64,000 nucleotides of DNA from Microbulbifer harenosus (lineage in GTDB: Bacteria; Pseudomonadota; Gammaproteobacteria; Pseudomonadales; Cellvibrionaceae). The position numbers were made by a program, and so were the translations under genes. A model generated the notes under the pieces. That model saw only the letters and a list, made by a program, of their open reading frames with translations, did no database searches and was not told where the DNA came from. Below, piece by piece: positions 35,135-44,195 of this stretch. The stretch covers positions 124,001-188,000 of the forward strand of contig NZ_VANI01000018.1 in the NCBI RefSeq assembly GCF_005771435.1, read 5' to 3'. Position 1 is the first letter of the stretch. Each line of letters opens with the position of its first letter.

Positions 35135-37027
35135 ATGAAAAAATTTATTCAGTTAATTCTGGCATCATCAATTGCCGCCAGCACCCTGACCGCCTGCGAC
35201 ACAAAAACCGCAACACCACACGCCGATGAACCACAGGCGATTAACGCCAGCATCAATGGCAAGCCGGTGATCTACCAGGTGATGACGCGCCTGTTCGGCA
35301 ACACCAACCCCACCAACAAGCCGTGGGGCACCATTGAAGAAAACGGCGTGGGTAAATTCAGCGACTTTACACCAAAGGCCCTGAGTGAAATCCGCGCATT
35401 GGGTGCGGATTACATCTGGTATACCGGCGCGCTGCACCACGCCGTGGTGCGCGACTACACTGAATTCGGCATCGCCAACGACGATCCGGATGTGGTTAAG
35501 GGCCGCGCAGGCTCCCCCTACGCCATCAAGGATTATTACAGCGTAAACCCGGACCTGGCCGACGATCCGTCAAAACGCCTGGAAGAATTCAAAGCGCTGA
35601 TCGAACGCTCCCATAACGCCGGACTCAAGGTCATTATCGACATTGTGCCCAATCACGTTGCGCGCAATTACCAGTCCCTCGACAAGCCCGAAGGGGTCCG
35701 CGACTTCGGTGCGGACGACGACACCAGCGTGGCCTACGCCCGCGACAACAACTTTTACTATGTACCCGGCGAACCCTTCCGGGTGCCGGTAGTGGAAGAC
35801 GGCTACCAGCCACTGAACGGCGAAGCCCACGACCTGATTGACGGCGACTTTTCTGAAGTCCCCGCCAAGTGGACCGGCAACGGCAGCCGCGCCCCGCAAC
35901 CGGAACAGGGCGACTGGTACGAGACCGTAAAAATCAACTTCGGCGTGCGCCCGGATGGCAGCCACGACTTCGCGGAACTACCGGCGGACTATGCGCAGAA
36001 AGACTACCGCGCGCACGCGCAATTCTGGGCGGACAAGGATGTGCCCAGCAGCTGGAAAAAATTCCGTGAGATCACCGACTACTGGCTCACCTTCGGCGTC
36101 GACGGCTTCCGCTACGACATGTCCGGCATGGTACCGGTGGAATTCTGGAGCTACCTCAACTCTGGTATCAAAATGCAGCAGCCCGATACGCTGCTGCTGG
36201 CGGAAATCTACGAACCCGAGGTATACCGGGATTACATCCACCTCGGCAAAATGGACTACCTGTACGACAAGGTAGGCACCTACGACGCCATTCGCGCGGT
36301 GATGGAAGGCAAGGCCGGCACCGACCCGTTGGTAGATATCCAGCAGAGCCTCAATGGCATTGAAGACCATATGCTGCGCTTTATGGAAAACCACGACGAA
36401 CAGCGCATCGGCAGCCCGGAATTCGCCGGCAGTCCCCGCGCCGGCATTCCGGCGATGGTTGTCTCCGCCACCATCAGTGGCGCGCCCACTCTGGTCTACT
36501 TCGGCCAGGAACTGGGTGAGCCCGGCACAGGCGACGCCGGTTTCGGAAAAACCAGCCGCACCACCATCTTCGATTACTGGTCCGTACCCACTCTGCGCCG
36601 CTGGAATAACGAAGGCCGGTTCAATAGCGAAAACCTCAGCGAAGCCGAAAAATCCCTGCGGGATTTTTATCGCCAACTGCTGAATTTTTCTCATCAGAGC
36701 CCTGCCCTTACCGGCGAATATCTGGACCTGCATCGCCACAACCGCGAATACGGCGAGAATTATGGCGAGCAGCAGTACAGCTTCGCTCGCTGGAGTGGCA
36801 ACGACCGCCTGCTGGTGATCGCCAACTTTGCGGACGGTGAAAGCGCGACGACCCTGAGCCTGCCGAAGGAACTGATTGAAGCGTGGCAACTGAAGCCGGG
36901 TAAGTATACCCTCACCAACCAGCTGCAGCGTGGAACCAGTGAAATGACCGTCTCTAATGATCTGACCGGTTCTGTTGCGGTGGATCTCTCCGGCCTGTCT
37001 GGTCAAATCCTGAAAGTCACCCTCTGA
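35135..37027 (+). CDS. Lipoprotein GH13 alpha-amylase/glucosidase
   Basis: A 630-residue GH13 lipoprotein. The signal MKKFIQLILASSIAASTLTAC ends in the lipobox LTAC (Cys21), so it is probably anchored in the outer membrane. The barrel begins NGKPVIYQVMTRLFGNTNPT. Catalytic regions are VDGFRYDMSGMVP (nucleophile), LLLAEIYEPEVY (acid/base) and FMENHDEQRIGSP (third acid). Its C-terminal domain is short. It resembles the membrane-bound maltodextrin-acting GH13 enzymes of Bacteroidetes and gammaproteobacteria. ATG 35135 begins the signal. Exact specificity is unknown. Confidence 0.9.
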   Translation: MKKFIQLILASSIAASTLTACDTKTATPHADEPQAINASINGKPVIYQVMTRLFGNTNPTNKPWGTIEENGVGKFSDFTPKALSEIRALGADYIWYTGALHHAVVRDYTEFGIANDDPDVVKGRAGSPYAIKDYYSVNPDLADDPSKRLEEFKALIERSHNAGLKVIIDIVPNHVARNYQSLDKPEGVRDFGADDDTSVAYARDNNFYYVPGEPFRVPVVEDGYQPLNGEAHDLIDGDFSEVPAKWTGNGSRAPQPEQGDWYETVKINFGVRPDGSHDFAELPADYAQKDYRAHAQFWADKDVPSSWKKFREITDYWLTFGVDGFRYDMSGMVPVEFWSYLNSGIKMQQPDTLLLAEIYEPEVYRDYIHLGKMDYLYDKVGTYDAIRAVMEGKAGTDPLVDIQQSLNGIEDHMLRFMENHDEQRIGSPEFAGSPRAGIPAMVVSATISGAPTLVYFGQELGEPGTGDAGFGKTSRTTIFDYWSVPTLRRWNNEGRFNSENLSEAEKSLRDFYRQLLNFSHQSPALTGEYLDLHRHNREYGENYGEQQYSFARWSGNDRLLVIANFADGESATTLSLPKELIEAWQLKPGKYTLTNQLQRGTSEMTVSNDLTGSVAVDLSGLSGQILKVTL

Positions 37028-37036
37028 TTTTCCACC

Positions 37037-37056
37037 GGGGGCGCGATCGCGCCCCC
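37037..37056. terminator. Hairpin after the GH13 lipoprotein gene
   Basis: A perfect eight-pair stem GGGGGCGC-GATC-GCGCCCCC nine bases after the stop codon. It has no T tract, so termination is only likely. Confidence 0.5.
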
Positions 37057-37180
37057 TCCCCCTGTTCCCTCCCCCTGTATAGGTAGGCGAAACCTTCCCA
37101 AACTGATACTGTCTCAGACCTCACAGTCAGTGGATTACACTGACTTTTAGGCCTGCGGGATCAACGGGAGGAGATTGACG

Positions 37181-38017
37181 ATGGGTGGCACGATAAAAGA
37201 CTGGCTGATCGCACTGCTGGTATTGGCTGCGGTGATGTTTGGCATCTACTGGTTTGTCGTACGGGATACCCCCAAACCCGAAGTGCCCGCCCCCGTCACC
37301 GAACCCGCGCCGGACACCAAGCCCAGCGTCGATCTGGAAGAGCCCTCCGAACCCGTCATTCCGCCGGCGCCAGAACCTTCGCCCCCCAAAGAAGAACCCC
37401 GCAAGCTTCCCGCCCTCAACAGCAGCGACAGCGAAGCACGCAAAGACATCATCAGCCTCTCACCCGACGGTGCGCTGGCGCAATGGATCGTGCCCGATGA
37501 AGTGGTGCGCAAATGGGTAGCCCTGGTGAATACCGCCACCAAGGGCGACCTGATGCCGAAAAACCGCCCATTCAACAATCTGGAAGGCAACATCGCCGTC
37601 AAGGAGCTGGAAACCCGCGCCGACGGCCAGAAAGTCTATGTGCTCTCCCAGGAGAACTTCCAGCGCTACGACCAGCCGGTGCGTCTGTTCGCGATGGTGG
37701 ATACCGACAAGGCCGTAAGCCTCTACCAGTTCTGGTACCCGCGCTTGAAACAGGCCTATGGTGAACTGGGCCTCAAGAACAAAAACTTTCACGCCGCGGT
37801 GCTCGCCGCCATCGACCAGGCCCTGAATGCGCCGGAGATCGAAGGCCCGATCAAACTGGTACGCCCCACGGTGTACTACAAGTTTGAAGATGAAAAGCTG
37901 GAGAAAATGCCGGGGCTGCACAAGCTGATGCTCCGCATCGGCCCGGACAATGCGGCGCGGGTGAAAGAGAAGTTGCGCGAGCTCAAAGCCGGCCTGCAGA
38001 ATCTGCCCACAGACTGA
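37181..38017 (+). CDS. DUF3014 membrane-anchored protein
   Basis: A 278-residue protein with one N-terminal membrane helix (WLIALLVLAAVMFGIYWFVV, residues 8-27), a proline/glutamate-rich stretch (about 30-85) and a periplasmic domain with WIVPDEVVRKWVALVNTATK and VSLYQFWYPRLKQAYGELG typical of DUF3014. Function unknown. The start ATG 37181 is set by GGGAGGAG seven bases upstream. It converges with the ten-gene minus-strand operon. Confidence 0.85.
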   Translation: MGGTIKDWLIALLVLAAVMFGIYWFVVRDTPKPEVPAPVTEPAPDTKPSVDLEEPSEPVIPPAPEPSPPKEEPRKLPALNSSDSEARKDIISLSPDGALAQWIVPDEVVRKWVALVNTATKGDLMPKNRPFNNLEGNIAVKELETRADGQKVYVLSQENFQRYDQPVRLFAMVDTDKAVSLYQFWYPRLKQAYGELGLKNKNFHAAVLAAIDQALNAPEIEGPIKLVRPTVYYKFEDEKLEKMPGLHKLMLRIGPDNAARVKEKLRELKAGLQNLPTD

Positions 38018-38082
38018 CAGACGGATTTGGCGGAGTCACATATGCCGATGCCACCGGACCATCGGTATATTCCTGCGATGCC

Positions 38083-38793
38083 TCAGAAAAATTCGTATTC
38101 GACCAAAAAACGCAGTGACTGGTCGGGGCTCTCATCGGTGAGCCCCATGATCAGCCCCACTTCCCAGTGAATCCGGCGCCCCTCCTCCAGGCGCCAGCTG
38201 CCCACCGCTACCGGACCAACACCAAGCAAATCCTCCGCAGCGTATAGTTCCACGGCAGGTTCAAATCGCTCGGTGTAGCGATAGCGCGCCTGGGCGCGAA
38301 TTTCGGTTTCAAATTCGTTCTCCTCGCGGCCCCATTCGTAGATCACCGCGACATTTCCGGTACCCGTCCAACGGCCCCACTCTTTGGCGGCGATGACCAT
38401 CGCCGATGCCTCCCACTGGTTTTCCGAATACTCGCGCTCAAGCTCGAACAGCATACCCCAGTCAGCGGCGTATTCGCCCTGCTCGGTCAGTTGCCATTTT
38501 GCCTCGAGTTCCACCGCCTTGAGCTCAAAATCTTCACCCGGATTTTTCTCCCCGATCGCATAGATTTCACCAAACCAGTGCTCGGAAAACCCGTAGCCGA
38601 CGCTGAAGTGATGCTGCCAGAAGCCGTTCAATTCCTCCTCGTCGGTATCGCGCGTGCGCACGGCACGCCACTCGATTTCCGTTTCCAACGGCTCGACATA
38701 GGGGTCGTACACCCGGTCAACCAGTTTGCCGTCGGCCATTGCGGGAAGGCTCGGCAACAGTGCCGCCATCAATAGCAGCCTTCGCACAGTCAT
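38083..38793 (-). CDS. Predicted outer-membrane protein of the FTR1 operon
   Basis: A 236-residue exported protein. After the signal peptide (MTVRRLLLMAALLPSLPAMA), alternating aromatic/hydrophobic strands and a C-terminal aromatic residue (RFLVEYEFF) indicate a beta-barrel. YGFSEHWFGEIYAIGEKNP and LEAKWQLTEQGEYAADWGML are representative. Not assigned to a known function. Last gene of the operon, 13 bases after the FTR1 gene, so probably part of the same metal system. Being at the distal end and in the outer membrane, it may be a channel or sensor. Confidence 0.75.
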   Translation of the reverse strand: MTVRRLLLMAALLPSLPAMADGKLVDRVYDPYVEPLETEIEWRAVRTRDTDEEELNGFWQHHFSVGYGFSEHWFGEIYAIGEKNPGEDFELKAVELEAKWQLTEQGEYAADWGMLFELEREYSENQWEASAMVIAAKEWGRWTGTGNVAVIYEWGREENEFETEIRAQARYRYTERFEPAVELYAAEDLLGVGPVAVGSWRLEEGRRIHWEVGLIMGLTDESPDQSLRFLVEYEFF

Positions 38794-38806
38794 TCGAATT
38801 ATCCTT

Positions 38807-39592
38807 TTAAGGTTGCGAACGCGATTTCGCCCAGGCAAGCAACAGGAGCGCGGTCATCAACAACAATCCGCAGAGATATGCGGCCACTACGTTGCGTGTT
38901 GGGGTGGCTTCGTAACCGAGCAGCGCATAGGAAAGCTGCCCCAGCACCGAGTTTTCCGATAACACCGCTGAGCTGTCCCACAGAGGGGATTGTGCGGGCA
39001 GCCAGTCTGCCTGTTCCAACAGCTGTGTCGCTTGCAGGCACAGCCCCGCGGCTACCAGCGCAAGTAGTGTCAGCGCGACGATCAGACGCCGTTTTCTCGG
39101 CAGCCCAACCAGCAGGTAATAAAACAGGGCACCGATACTGAAACCGATACCACCGCCGATAAATGCGCCCAGCAGAACGCTTTGCAGGAGATCCGCCTGG
39201 TAGCGGAAGGCCATCAGATACACATACACTTCCGATCCCTCGCGCAGGGTTGCCAGCGTCACCGCCAGCACCATGCTCCACTGCAAAAGCGGCAGATACC
39301 GTCGCTCGCCCCGTCGGTTCAGGATCAGCAGAATTCCCACGAGCAGCAGAAGCCCGTATATGGCGAACTGCATTGTCGCGTTCAGCAACTCCTGCCCCAT
39401 GCCGTCGAAGGTGTCTGAGACGGTGCCAATACCGGCGCCATAGACCATGGACCCCAGGATCCCCCCGGCCAGCGCCATGAAAATCCAGCGGGTCTTGAGC
39501 TCCAGGTAGTGGCTCATGGCAAGCAGGATGCTGAGCAGTAGCGCCGCCTCCAGCACTTCGCGCAAGACAAGGATAACGCTGGTCAACAGCAT
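38807..39592 (-). CDS. FTR1-family high-affinity iron permease
   Basis: A 261-residue membrane protein with about seven helices. The two iron-binding RExxE motifs of the FTR1/EfeU family are intact: VLREVLEAALLLS (helix 1) and TLREGSEVYVY (helix 4). Ferric or ferrous iron transport across the inner membrane is the known family role. ATG 39592 is set by GGGGAG upstream; an in-frame ATG at 39622 lies inside the cupredoxin gene. It follows a cupredoxin by 19 bases, matching the EfeU-EfeO(cupredoxin) pairing. Confidence 0.92.
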   Translation of the reverse strand: MLLTSVILVLREVLEAALLLSILLAMSHYLELKTRWIFMALAGGILGSMVYGAGIGTVSDTFDGMGQELLNATMQFAIYGLLLLVGILLILNRRGERRYLPLLQWSMVLAVTLATLREGSEVYVYLMAFRYQADLLQSVLLGAFIGGGIGFSIGALFYYLLVGLPRKRRLIVALTLLALVAAGLCLQATQLLEQADWLPAQSPLWDSSAVLSENSVLGQLSYALLGYEATPTRNVVAAYLCGLLLMTALLLLAWAKSRSQP

Positions 39593-39611
39593 GTTGTTCT
39601 CCCCGGCACTA

Positions 39612-39989
39612 TCATTCCACAATCACCTTGCCCTGGGCCGTCTTCGGGTTGAACTCGCCAAAAAACGGGTATTCCCCCGGCGCCAGCGGCCCGATGAAAA
39701 TGACGGCTTTCTGCCCGCCCATGATGACCTTCTCGCGATTGAGTTCGTAGCTTTCGAATTCTTCCGGCGTGGTATCGCGGTTGATCACAATCAGCCTGAC
39801 TTTGGTGTTGGCGGGCACTTTGAGAACCGACGGATAAAACAGGTGATCGCGGATCTCCAGTTGAAATTCCGGATGGGCTGCCTGTGCGGGCAACGCTGGC
39901 ACCAACGTCACCACCAATGCCACCACCACCGCGACGGCCAGATTGCGAGGGTCGGTTCTTAACAGCCACCTTTTGATTCTGGATTCCAC
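39612..39989 (-). CDS. Periplasmic cupredoxin-domain protein
   Basis: A 125-residue exported cupredoxin fold like the N-terminal domain of EfeO or FtrB-type proteins of iron uptake systems. The signal peptide ends near PALPAQA. FQLEIRDHLFYPSVLKVPAN, VINRDTTPEEFESYELNREK and APGEYPFFGEFNPKTAQGKV are typical. No type-1-copper cysteine is visible, so it may bind metal through acidic residues, as EfeO-type domains are thought to. It lies one base after the kinase gene and 19 bases before FTR1, and likely delivers iron to the permease. Confidence 0.88.
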   Translation of the reverse strand: MESRIKRWLLRTDPRNLAVAVVVALVVTLVPALPAQAAHPEFQLEIRDHLFYPSVLKVPANTKVRLIVINRDTTPEEFESYELNREKVIMGGQKAVIFIGPLAPGEYPFFGEFNPKTAQGKVIVE

Positions 39990-39990
39990 G

Positions 39991-41331
39991 CTACTTGCTC
40001 ACTTGCAGAGGAAAAATGACCGACACCGCAAGGCCCGGCGACTGCTGGCAACCTAGGGATGAGGTGTCGAGTGAGACCCGCGCCTGGTGTAGTTCAGCAA
40101 TGTGATGCACGATAGAAAGTCCGAGGCCGCACCCGGGTGCACGGCTCTCGTGGCGGTCGCCGCCCACCCGATAGAAACGCTCGAATACGCGCTCGCGCTC
40201 TTCCGCCGGCATCCCCGGGCCCGAGTCCTGAACCCGCAATAACACCACGCCTTCCTGTTGTTTTACATCCACAACAACCCGACCGCCCTCCGGGGTGTAT
40301 TTGCAGGCGTTATTGAGCAGGTTCTGCAGCAACAGTACCAGCGCGAACCGATCGCCGCGGATGATCGCGGCATGTCCCTGCAGCTCAATCTCCTGACCGC
40401 GTCGGGCAAAAGCCGGATAGAGCTCAGTAATCACTTCGCGAGCCATACGGTGCAGGTCGATGGGCTCGAAGCGCGCGGGATAGTGCTCCGGCGTCACCCG
40501 GAACAGGTTCAGCATTTGTTCTACCAGATGCGCCATGCGTGAAATGCTTTCCTGCAGCTGGCGCAGGGACTCCGGCGCCGCCGCGTCATTTGCACGCAAC
40601 AGGTTTGCCAGATTATCTGCGTGCACCTGGATTGCCGCGATGGGTGTGCGCAGTTCGTGGGCGGCATCCGCAGAAAAGCGTCGCTCCCGTTCAAAAGACG
40701 CCTGCAGGCGTTCGAGCAACGCGTTGGTAGAGCGCACCAGTGGCAGCAGTTCTTCCGGTGGCGCCGCCAGTGTCAGTGGCGTCAGGTCTTCCGCACGTTT
40801 GTGCCGCAGCTCGCTCGCCAGCTGGCGCAAACTGGCGAGCCCGCGACCGATCACCAGCCAGATCAACAATCCCGCCACCGGCAGTCCAAACAGAATCGGC
40901 ATCACTGACTGCAATACCACTTCATCCGCCAGCCGAAAGCGCAGGTCAACCCGTTCGGCCACGCGGATTGAGCGTCCGCCGGCAGCGGAGTGGTTGTATA
41001 CCCGCCAGCGGAATCCGGAAAAGTTCTGTTCGCTGAATCCCTCCTGCACATCACCAATGGGCGTTGTCGGCGCGTTGTCAGAACGCATCAACAGTTGCCC
41101 ATCGGCGGACCGCACCTGAAAGGCTTGGAGGTCATTTTCCTCCACAACCAATGGTGCTGTCCGGTCGATGGGCAATGCCGCCAGCAGCAGCGCGGTGCCG
41201 GTAATCTGACGGTCAAACAGACGCTGCGCCTCTTCCATGCTCGCGCGATACCCGTGCAGCGCGGCAATAAAGTTCACCAGGGTGATGGTGGACAACAGCG
41301 CAACCAACAGGAACAGTCGGATGGACATCAA
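39991..41331 (-). CDS. Sensor histidine kinase (QseC/PmrB-like)
   Basis: A 446-residue inner-membrane sensor. One helix at 5-24, a periplasmic sensor domain of about 130 residues, and a second helix near 160-178 (FGLPVAGLLIWLVIG) precede the kinase. The phosphoacceptor is in FSADAAHELRTPIAAIQ (near residue 240), with the N box LLLQNLLNNACKYTPEGG and ATP-lid motifs VQDSGPGMP and GCGLGLSIV. It overlaps the regulator gene by four bases (ATGA). The periplasmic part is acidic (VVEEND, QEGFSEQN), but I see no exact PmrB-type ExxE iron motif. The signal is unproven; metal is plausible. Confidence 0.93.
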   Translation of the reverse strand: MMSIRLFLLVALLSTITLVNFIAALHGYRASMEEAQRLFDRQITGTALLLAALPIDRTAPLVVEENDLQAFQVRSADGQLLMRSDNAPTTPIGDVQEGFSEQNFSGFRWRVYNHSAAGGRSIRVAERVDLRFRLADEVVLQSVMPILFGLPVAGLLIWLVIGRGLASLRQLASELRHKRAEDLTPLTLAAPPEELLPLVRSTNALLERLQASFERERRFSADAAHELRTPIAAIQVHADNLANLLRANDAAAPESLRQLQESISRMAHLVEQMLNLFRVTPEHYPARFEPIDLHRMAREVITELYPAFARRGQEIELQGHAAIIRGDRFALVLLLQNLLNNACKYTPEGGRVVVDVKQQEGVVLLRVQDSGPGMPAEERERVFERFYRVGGDRHESRAPGCGLGLSIVHHIAELHQARVSLDTSSLGCQQSPGLAVSVIFPLQVSK

Positions 41332-41990
41332 CGGGAGGGCCCCAGCTTATAGCCGACGCCGCGAATGGTCTGGATAAAATCGCTGCTGATTTTTTTGCGC
41401 AGGTTATGGATGTGCACATCCACAGTGTTACTCGCCACTGACTCGCCCCAGCTGTAGAGTTTGTCCTCGAGCTGTTCACGGCTGAGGATATGACCGGGGC
41501 GCTCCGCCAGGGCGCGCAGCAGGCTGAACTCACGGCGCGAGAGGCGCACCGGTTCGCCTGCGTGGCTGACCGTGTGGGTAGCAAGGTTAATGACGACATC
41601 GCCGATAACCAGTTCTGCAGAGCCGCCACTGGCGCCGCGACGCTCCAGTGCGCGCAAGCGCGCCAGCAACTCGTCTACCGCAAATGGCTTGGTGAGGTAA
41701 TCGTCGGCGCCGGCATCCAGCCCCTGCACTTTGGACGGCAGGTCATCGCGGGCGGTGAGGATCAGGACAGGAGTTTTTATCTGTTTTCCGCGCAGGGTCT
41801 TCAGCACGGCAAGCCCGTCCATATCCGGCAGGCCCAGATCGAGTACCAACAGGTCCGGCTGTGCGGCCACCGCCAGCGAAATACCCTTGCTGCCCGAAGA
41901 CGTATGATCAACCGCGTAACCGGCGTGGCGCAATGCGGTGGTAATCCCTTCCGCCAGGGACTGATCATCTTCTATCAACAGTATCCGCAT
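41328..41990 (-). CDS. OmpR-family response regulator (QseB/PmrA-like)
   Basis: A 220-residue regulator. The receiver has acidic EDD near residue 8, the phosphoaccepting Asp in LLVLDLGLPDMDGL (near 51), and KPF near 101. The winged-helix domain is VRLSRREFSLLRALAERPGH and NTVDVHIHNLRKKI plus IQTIRGVGYKLG. It belongs to the QseB/PmrA/BasR branch, whose known targets contain CTTAA-N6-CTTAA. Such a site lies upstream of this operon at 46586-46602, suggesting autoregulation of all ten genes. It is 27 bases after the TPR gene. Confidence 0.93.
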   Translation of the reverse strand: MRILLIEDDQSLAEGITTALRHAGYAVDHTSSGSKGISLAVAAQPDLLVLDLGLPDMDGLAVLKTLRGKQIKTPVLILTARDDLPSKVQGLDAGADDYLTKPFAVDELLARLRALERRGASGGSAELVIGDVVINLATHTVSHAGEPVRLSRREFSLLRALAERPGHILSREQLEDKLYSWGESVASNTVDVHIHNLRKKISSDFIQTIRGVGYKLGPSR

Positions 41991-42017
41991 AGCTCCCCGC
42001 CAGTCGATGCTCCGTTT

Positions 42018-42698
42018 TTAATGCAACTTTTGCTGGATTTTCACCTGCAGCTGCTTGATCTGGCCGAGGCGCCCTTCGCTCGCCACCGGGCGCTCCAGAT
42101 CCGCCGGGCCATGCTCGGCGCGGTCCGCATAGGTCCTCGCCTTGGCGTAGTCCTTCTGCTGGAAAAGATAGTCGGCATAAAAGTAATTCGCATCCATGTC
42201 TTCGGCGCCGTATTCCAGTCCTTTCAGCAGGAAGGTTTCAGCCTTTTTATCATCACCAAAGCCGATGGGCCAGCCGGGCACCTGATAATACAGCGAACCC
42301 AGGCTGGTGTAGGCGGCGCCGTCAAGCACGCTGCCATCGATCTCTATGGCTTTTTCCAGATCGGCTTTTGCCGCCTTCACAATCGGCAGCGCACCGATGC
42401 CACCTTTGGCACCGGCATGGGATGCGCGAATGATACCGCTCCAGGTCCACACGGCAGCGTTATCCGGATAGCGCGCGGTCAATACACTGGCCTGTTCCGC
42501 GAGCGCTGCCAGCTTGTCGGCGCGCTGCTTTTCCGGTGTGCGGTACTGGATTTCAGCCCAGTGGCGCTGTAACTCGTGCACCTCCTGCCCGGCAGTCTGC
42601 GCGAGCGCCGGCACCGCCAGCGCGCCGGCCAGCAAAAACAACACGCTGCGCAGGCAAGCGCTGAGATGCATTCTGATCCCGGTGGACTGAGTCATCAT
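42018..42698 (-). CDS. Exported TPR-like protein
   Basis: A 226-residue exported protein with a signal peptide (SACLRSVLFLLAGALAVPAL) and helical tetratricopeptide-like repeats: ASVLTARYPDNAAVWTWSGI, LEKAIEIDGSVLDGAAYTSL and YFYADYLFQQKDYAKARTYA. Similar small TPR proteins accompany metal or biosynthetic operons, but the function is unknown. ATG 42698 overlaps the SDR stop by four bases and has GGAG upstream; ATG 42671 is an alternative. Confidence 0.8.
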   Translation of the reverse strand: MMTQSTGIRMHLSACLRSVLFLLAGALAVPALAQTAGQEVHELQRHWAEIQYRTPEKQRADKLAALAEQASVLTARYPDNAAVWTWSGIIRASHAGAKGGIGALPIVKAAKADLEKAIEIDGSVLDGAAYTSLGSLYYQVPGWPIGFGDDKKAETFLLKGLEYGAEDMDANYFYADYLFQQKDYAKARTYADRAEHGPADLERPVASEGRLGQIKQLQVKIQQKLH

Positions 42699-43531
42699 GA
42701 GGTTTCTCCGTTTAAATGGTTTTGCTCTGCGAACCGGCGAATTACCGGCATTTTCTTAACCAGCGCACTGTCCACCAGTGACGGCAGCAGCGCATTGACT
42801 TTAATAAACAGGCGCTCGGGCCAGCCCATAAAACGGCGCGCACTGCGTCCGCCTTCGAGCAACGCCACACACTGCTCGGCTACCTGCTGCGGCGAGTCGG
42901 AGCGGTTTCCAAGCGCGCGATTGAGGCCCACCACTGCATCCGTGTTCAGCGACGTGTCCACCGCGCGCGGCGCGAGATAGTGCACCGTGATCTGGCTGTC
43001 GCCGAGCTCCCGGCGCAGCGCTTCCGTGAAGCTGTGCAGTCCGGATTTGCTTGCACCGTAGATACTGAAGCCCGGGTGGCCGATATGCCCGAAAGCCGAA
43101 CCGATATTGATAAGAGCCGCCTGTCGACTGCGCTGCAGCAACGGCAGCAAGTCGCGGGTGAGTGCCATGGGAACCAGCAGATTGGTTTCCAGTACCGAGC
43201 GCATAGCGGCGTCGTCGATATCCGCGAGCAACGCAAAACGGGCGACACCCGCGTTGTTGATCAATACATCCACGCCATTGGGCAGCGACCGGCAGGTGCG
43301 CACCAACTCCTGACGCTGTTGCGGATCGCGCAGGTCTGCGGACACCACCAAGTGCCGGTGGCTCTCTGGCAGCGACGCGCGCAGTTGGTCCAGCGCCAGT
43401 GTATTGCGGCCCTGCAACAGCAGATGGTGTCCGCGCGCCGCTAGGCTGTGCGCAAGCGCATGGCCGATACCGCCACTGGCACCGGTGAGCAGAACGGTCA
43501 GCGCTCCAGATTTGCGATCCATATCAGGCAA
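42695..43531 (-). CDS. Short-chain dehydrogenase/reductase (SDR)
   Basis: A 278-residue classical SDR oxidoreductase. The cofactor motif TGASGGIGHALA (residues 16-27), NNAG, and the catalytic Ser-Tyr-Lys set in NIGSAFGHIGHPGFSIYGASK (Tyr and Lys near 160-164) are all present. Basic residues after the glycine loop favour NADP(H). It is translationally coupled on both sides (8-base overlap with the diiron enzyme gene, 4-base with the TPR gene). It probably reduces or oxidises a carbonyl in the product built by the ligase and diiron enzyme. Confidence 0.92.
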   Translation of the reverse strand: MPDMDRKSGALTVLLTGASGGIGHALAHSLAARGHHLLLQGRNTLALDQLRASLPESHRHLVVSADLRDPQQRQELVRTCRSLPNGVDVLINNAGVARFALLADIDDAAMRSVLETNLLVPMALTRDLLPLLQRSRQAALINIGSAFGHIGHPGFSIYGASKSGLHSFTEALRRELGDSQITVHYLAPRAVDTSLNTDAVVGLNRALGNRSDSPQQVAEQCVALLEGGRSARRFMGWPERLFIKVNALLPSLVDSALVKKMPVIRRFAEQNHLNGETS

Positions 43532-44195
43532 CCTCTGGCAGCGCGCAAGTCGCCGCCACTTCGCGGAAAATATTCGCGTACAGGCGATAGATGGCGCGTG
43601 CGCTGTGCACGATGGCGCGCTGGTCTTGCGAGTTTTCGATCTTGTTCATCAACCCCTGGAAAAATTCCACGTGCCCGACGTCGAGTGCACCGTGGGACGT
43701 CAGATAGCTGAATGCTCTGTTGGGCAGGCCGAGGGATTTCTGGATGGCGCCGGCCGCCATATCGGCGAGCTGGATGCTGGTGCCCTCCAGCACATTCACC
43801 ATGCCGAAAAAGCCGAGAGGGTTGCCGCGGGTGATGGTGTCATAGGCGTAGGCCACCATCAGTTCGGTACTGAAATTCGGCTGGCTGTGGCGCACGGCTT
43901 CGGCATCGGCACCACAGGCGGCGATGTCATTCAGAATCCACTCCTGGTGACCGGTTTCCTCTTCGATGTACTCCGCCAGCGCTACCCGCAGCCACTCCTG
44001 GCTGTCGGTCAGGCGGCTGCCGCAGGCCATCATCAGCGGTACCGTGTGTTTGACGTGATGATAGGCCTGGGACAGGAATCCGACATATTCCTCCAACGTA
44101 ATTTCACCACGGGCGCCGCGCTGGATCACAGGCAGACTGAGTAGCTGCTGGCGCTCGGATTCGGTTTCACGCTGTAACTGATCGAAAAAATTCAT
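43524..44195 (-). CDS. Heme-oxygenase-like diiron (HDO) iron-containing redox enzyme
   Basis: A 223-residue all-helical enzyme of the iron-containing redox (TenA/PqqC/HDO) family, which includes UndA-type fatty-acid decarboxylases and N-oxygenases. Candidate iron ligands are in FLSQAYHHVKHTVP, the ExxH pair of IEEETGHQEWILND (near residue 82) and DVGHVEFFQ (near 160). Intact ligands argue for an oxygen-using diiron enzyme rather than a thiaminase. The stop of the ligase gene overlaps its ATG (TGATG). Its substrate is likely an acyl or amino-acyl product of the neighbouring AMP-ligase, which is inference. Confidence 0.85.
   Translation of the reverse strand: MNFFDQLQRETESERQQLLSLPVIQRGARGEITLEEYVGFLSQAYHHVKHTVPLMMACGSRLTDSQEWLRVALAEYIEEETGHQEWILNDIAACGADAEAVRHSQPNFSTELMVAYAYDTITRGNPLGFFGMVNVLEGTSIQLADMAAGAIQKSLGLPNRAFSYLTSHGALDVGHVEFFQGLMNKIENSQDQRAIVHSARAIYRLYANIFREVAATCALPEVA

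Noticed and set aside
38045..38065. CCGATG...CATCGG hairpin between DUF3014 and the ten-gene operon
   Set aside because: The stem is only six pairs and lacks a T tract on either strand, so I do not call a terminator.
43524..44195. Calling the HDO protein a thiaminase (TenA)
   Set aside because: No thiamine-related neighbours; the ExxH and later His positions fit the iron-containing redox branch better.
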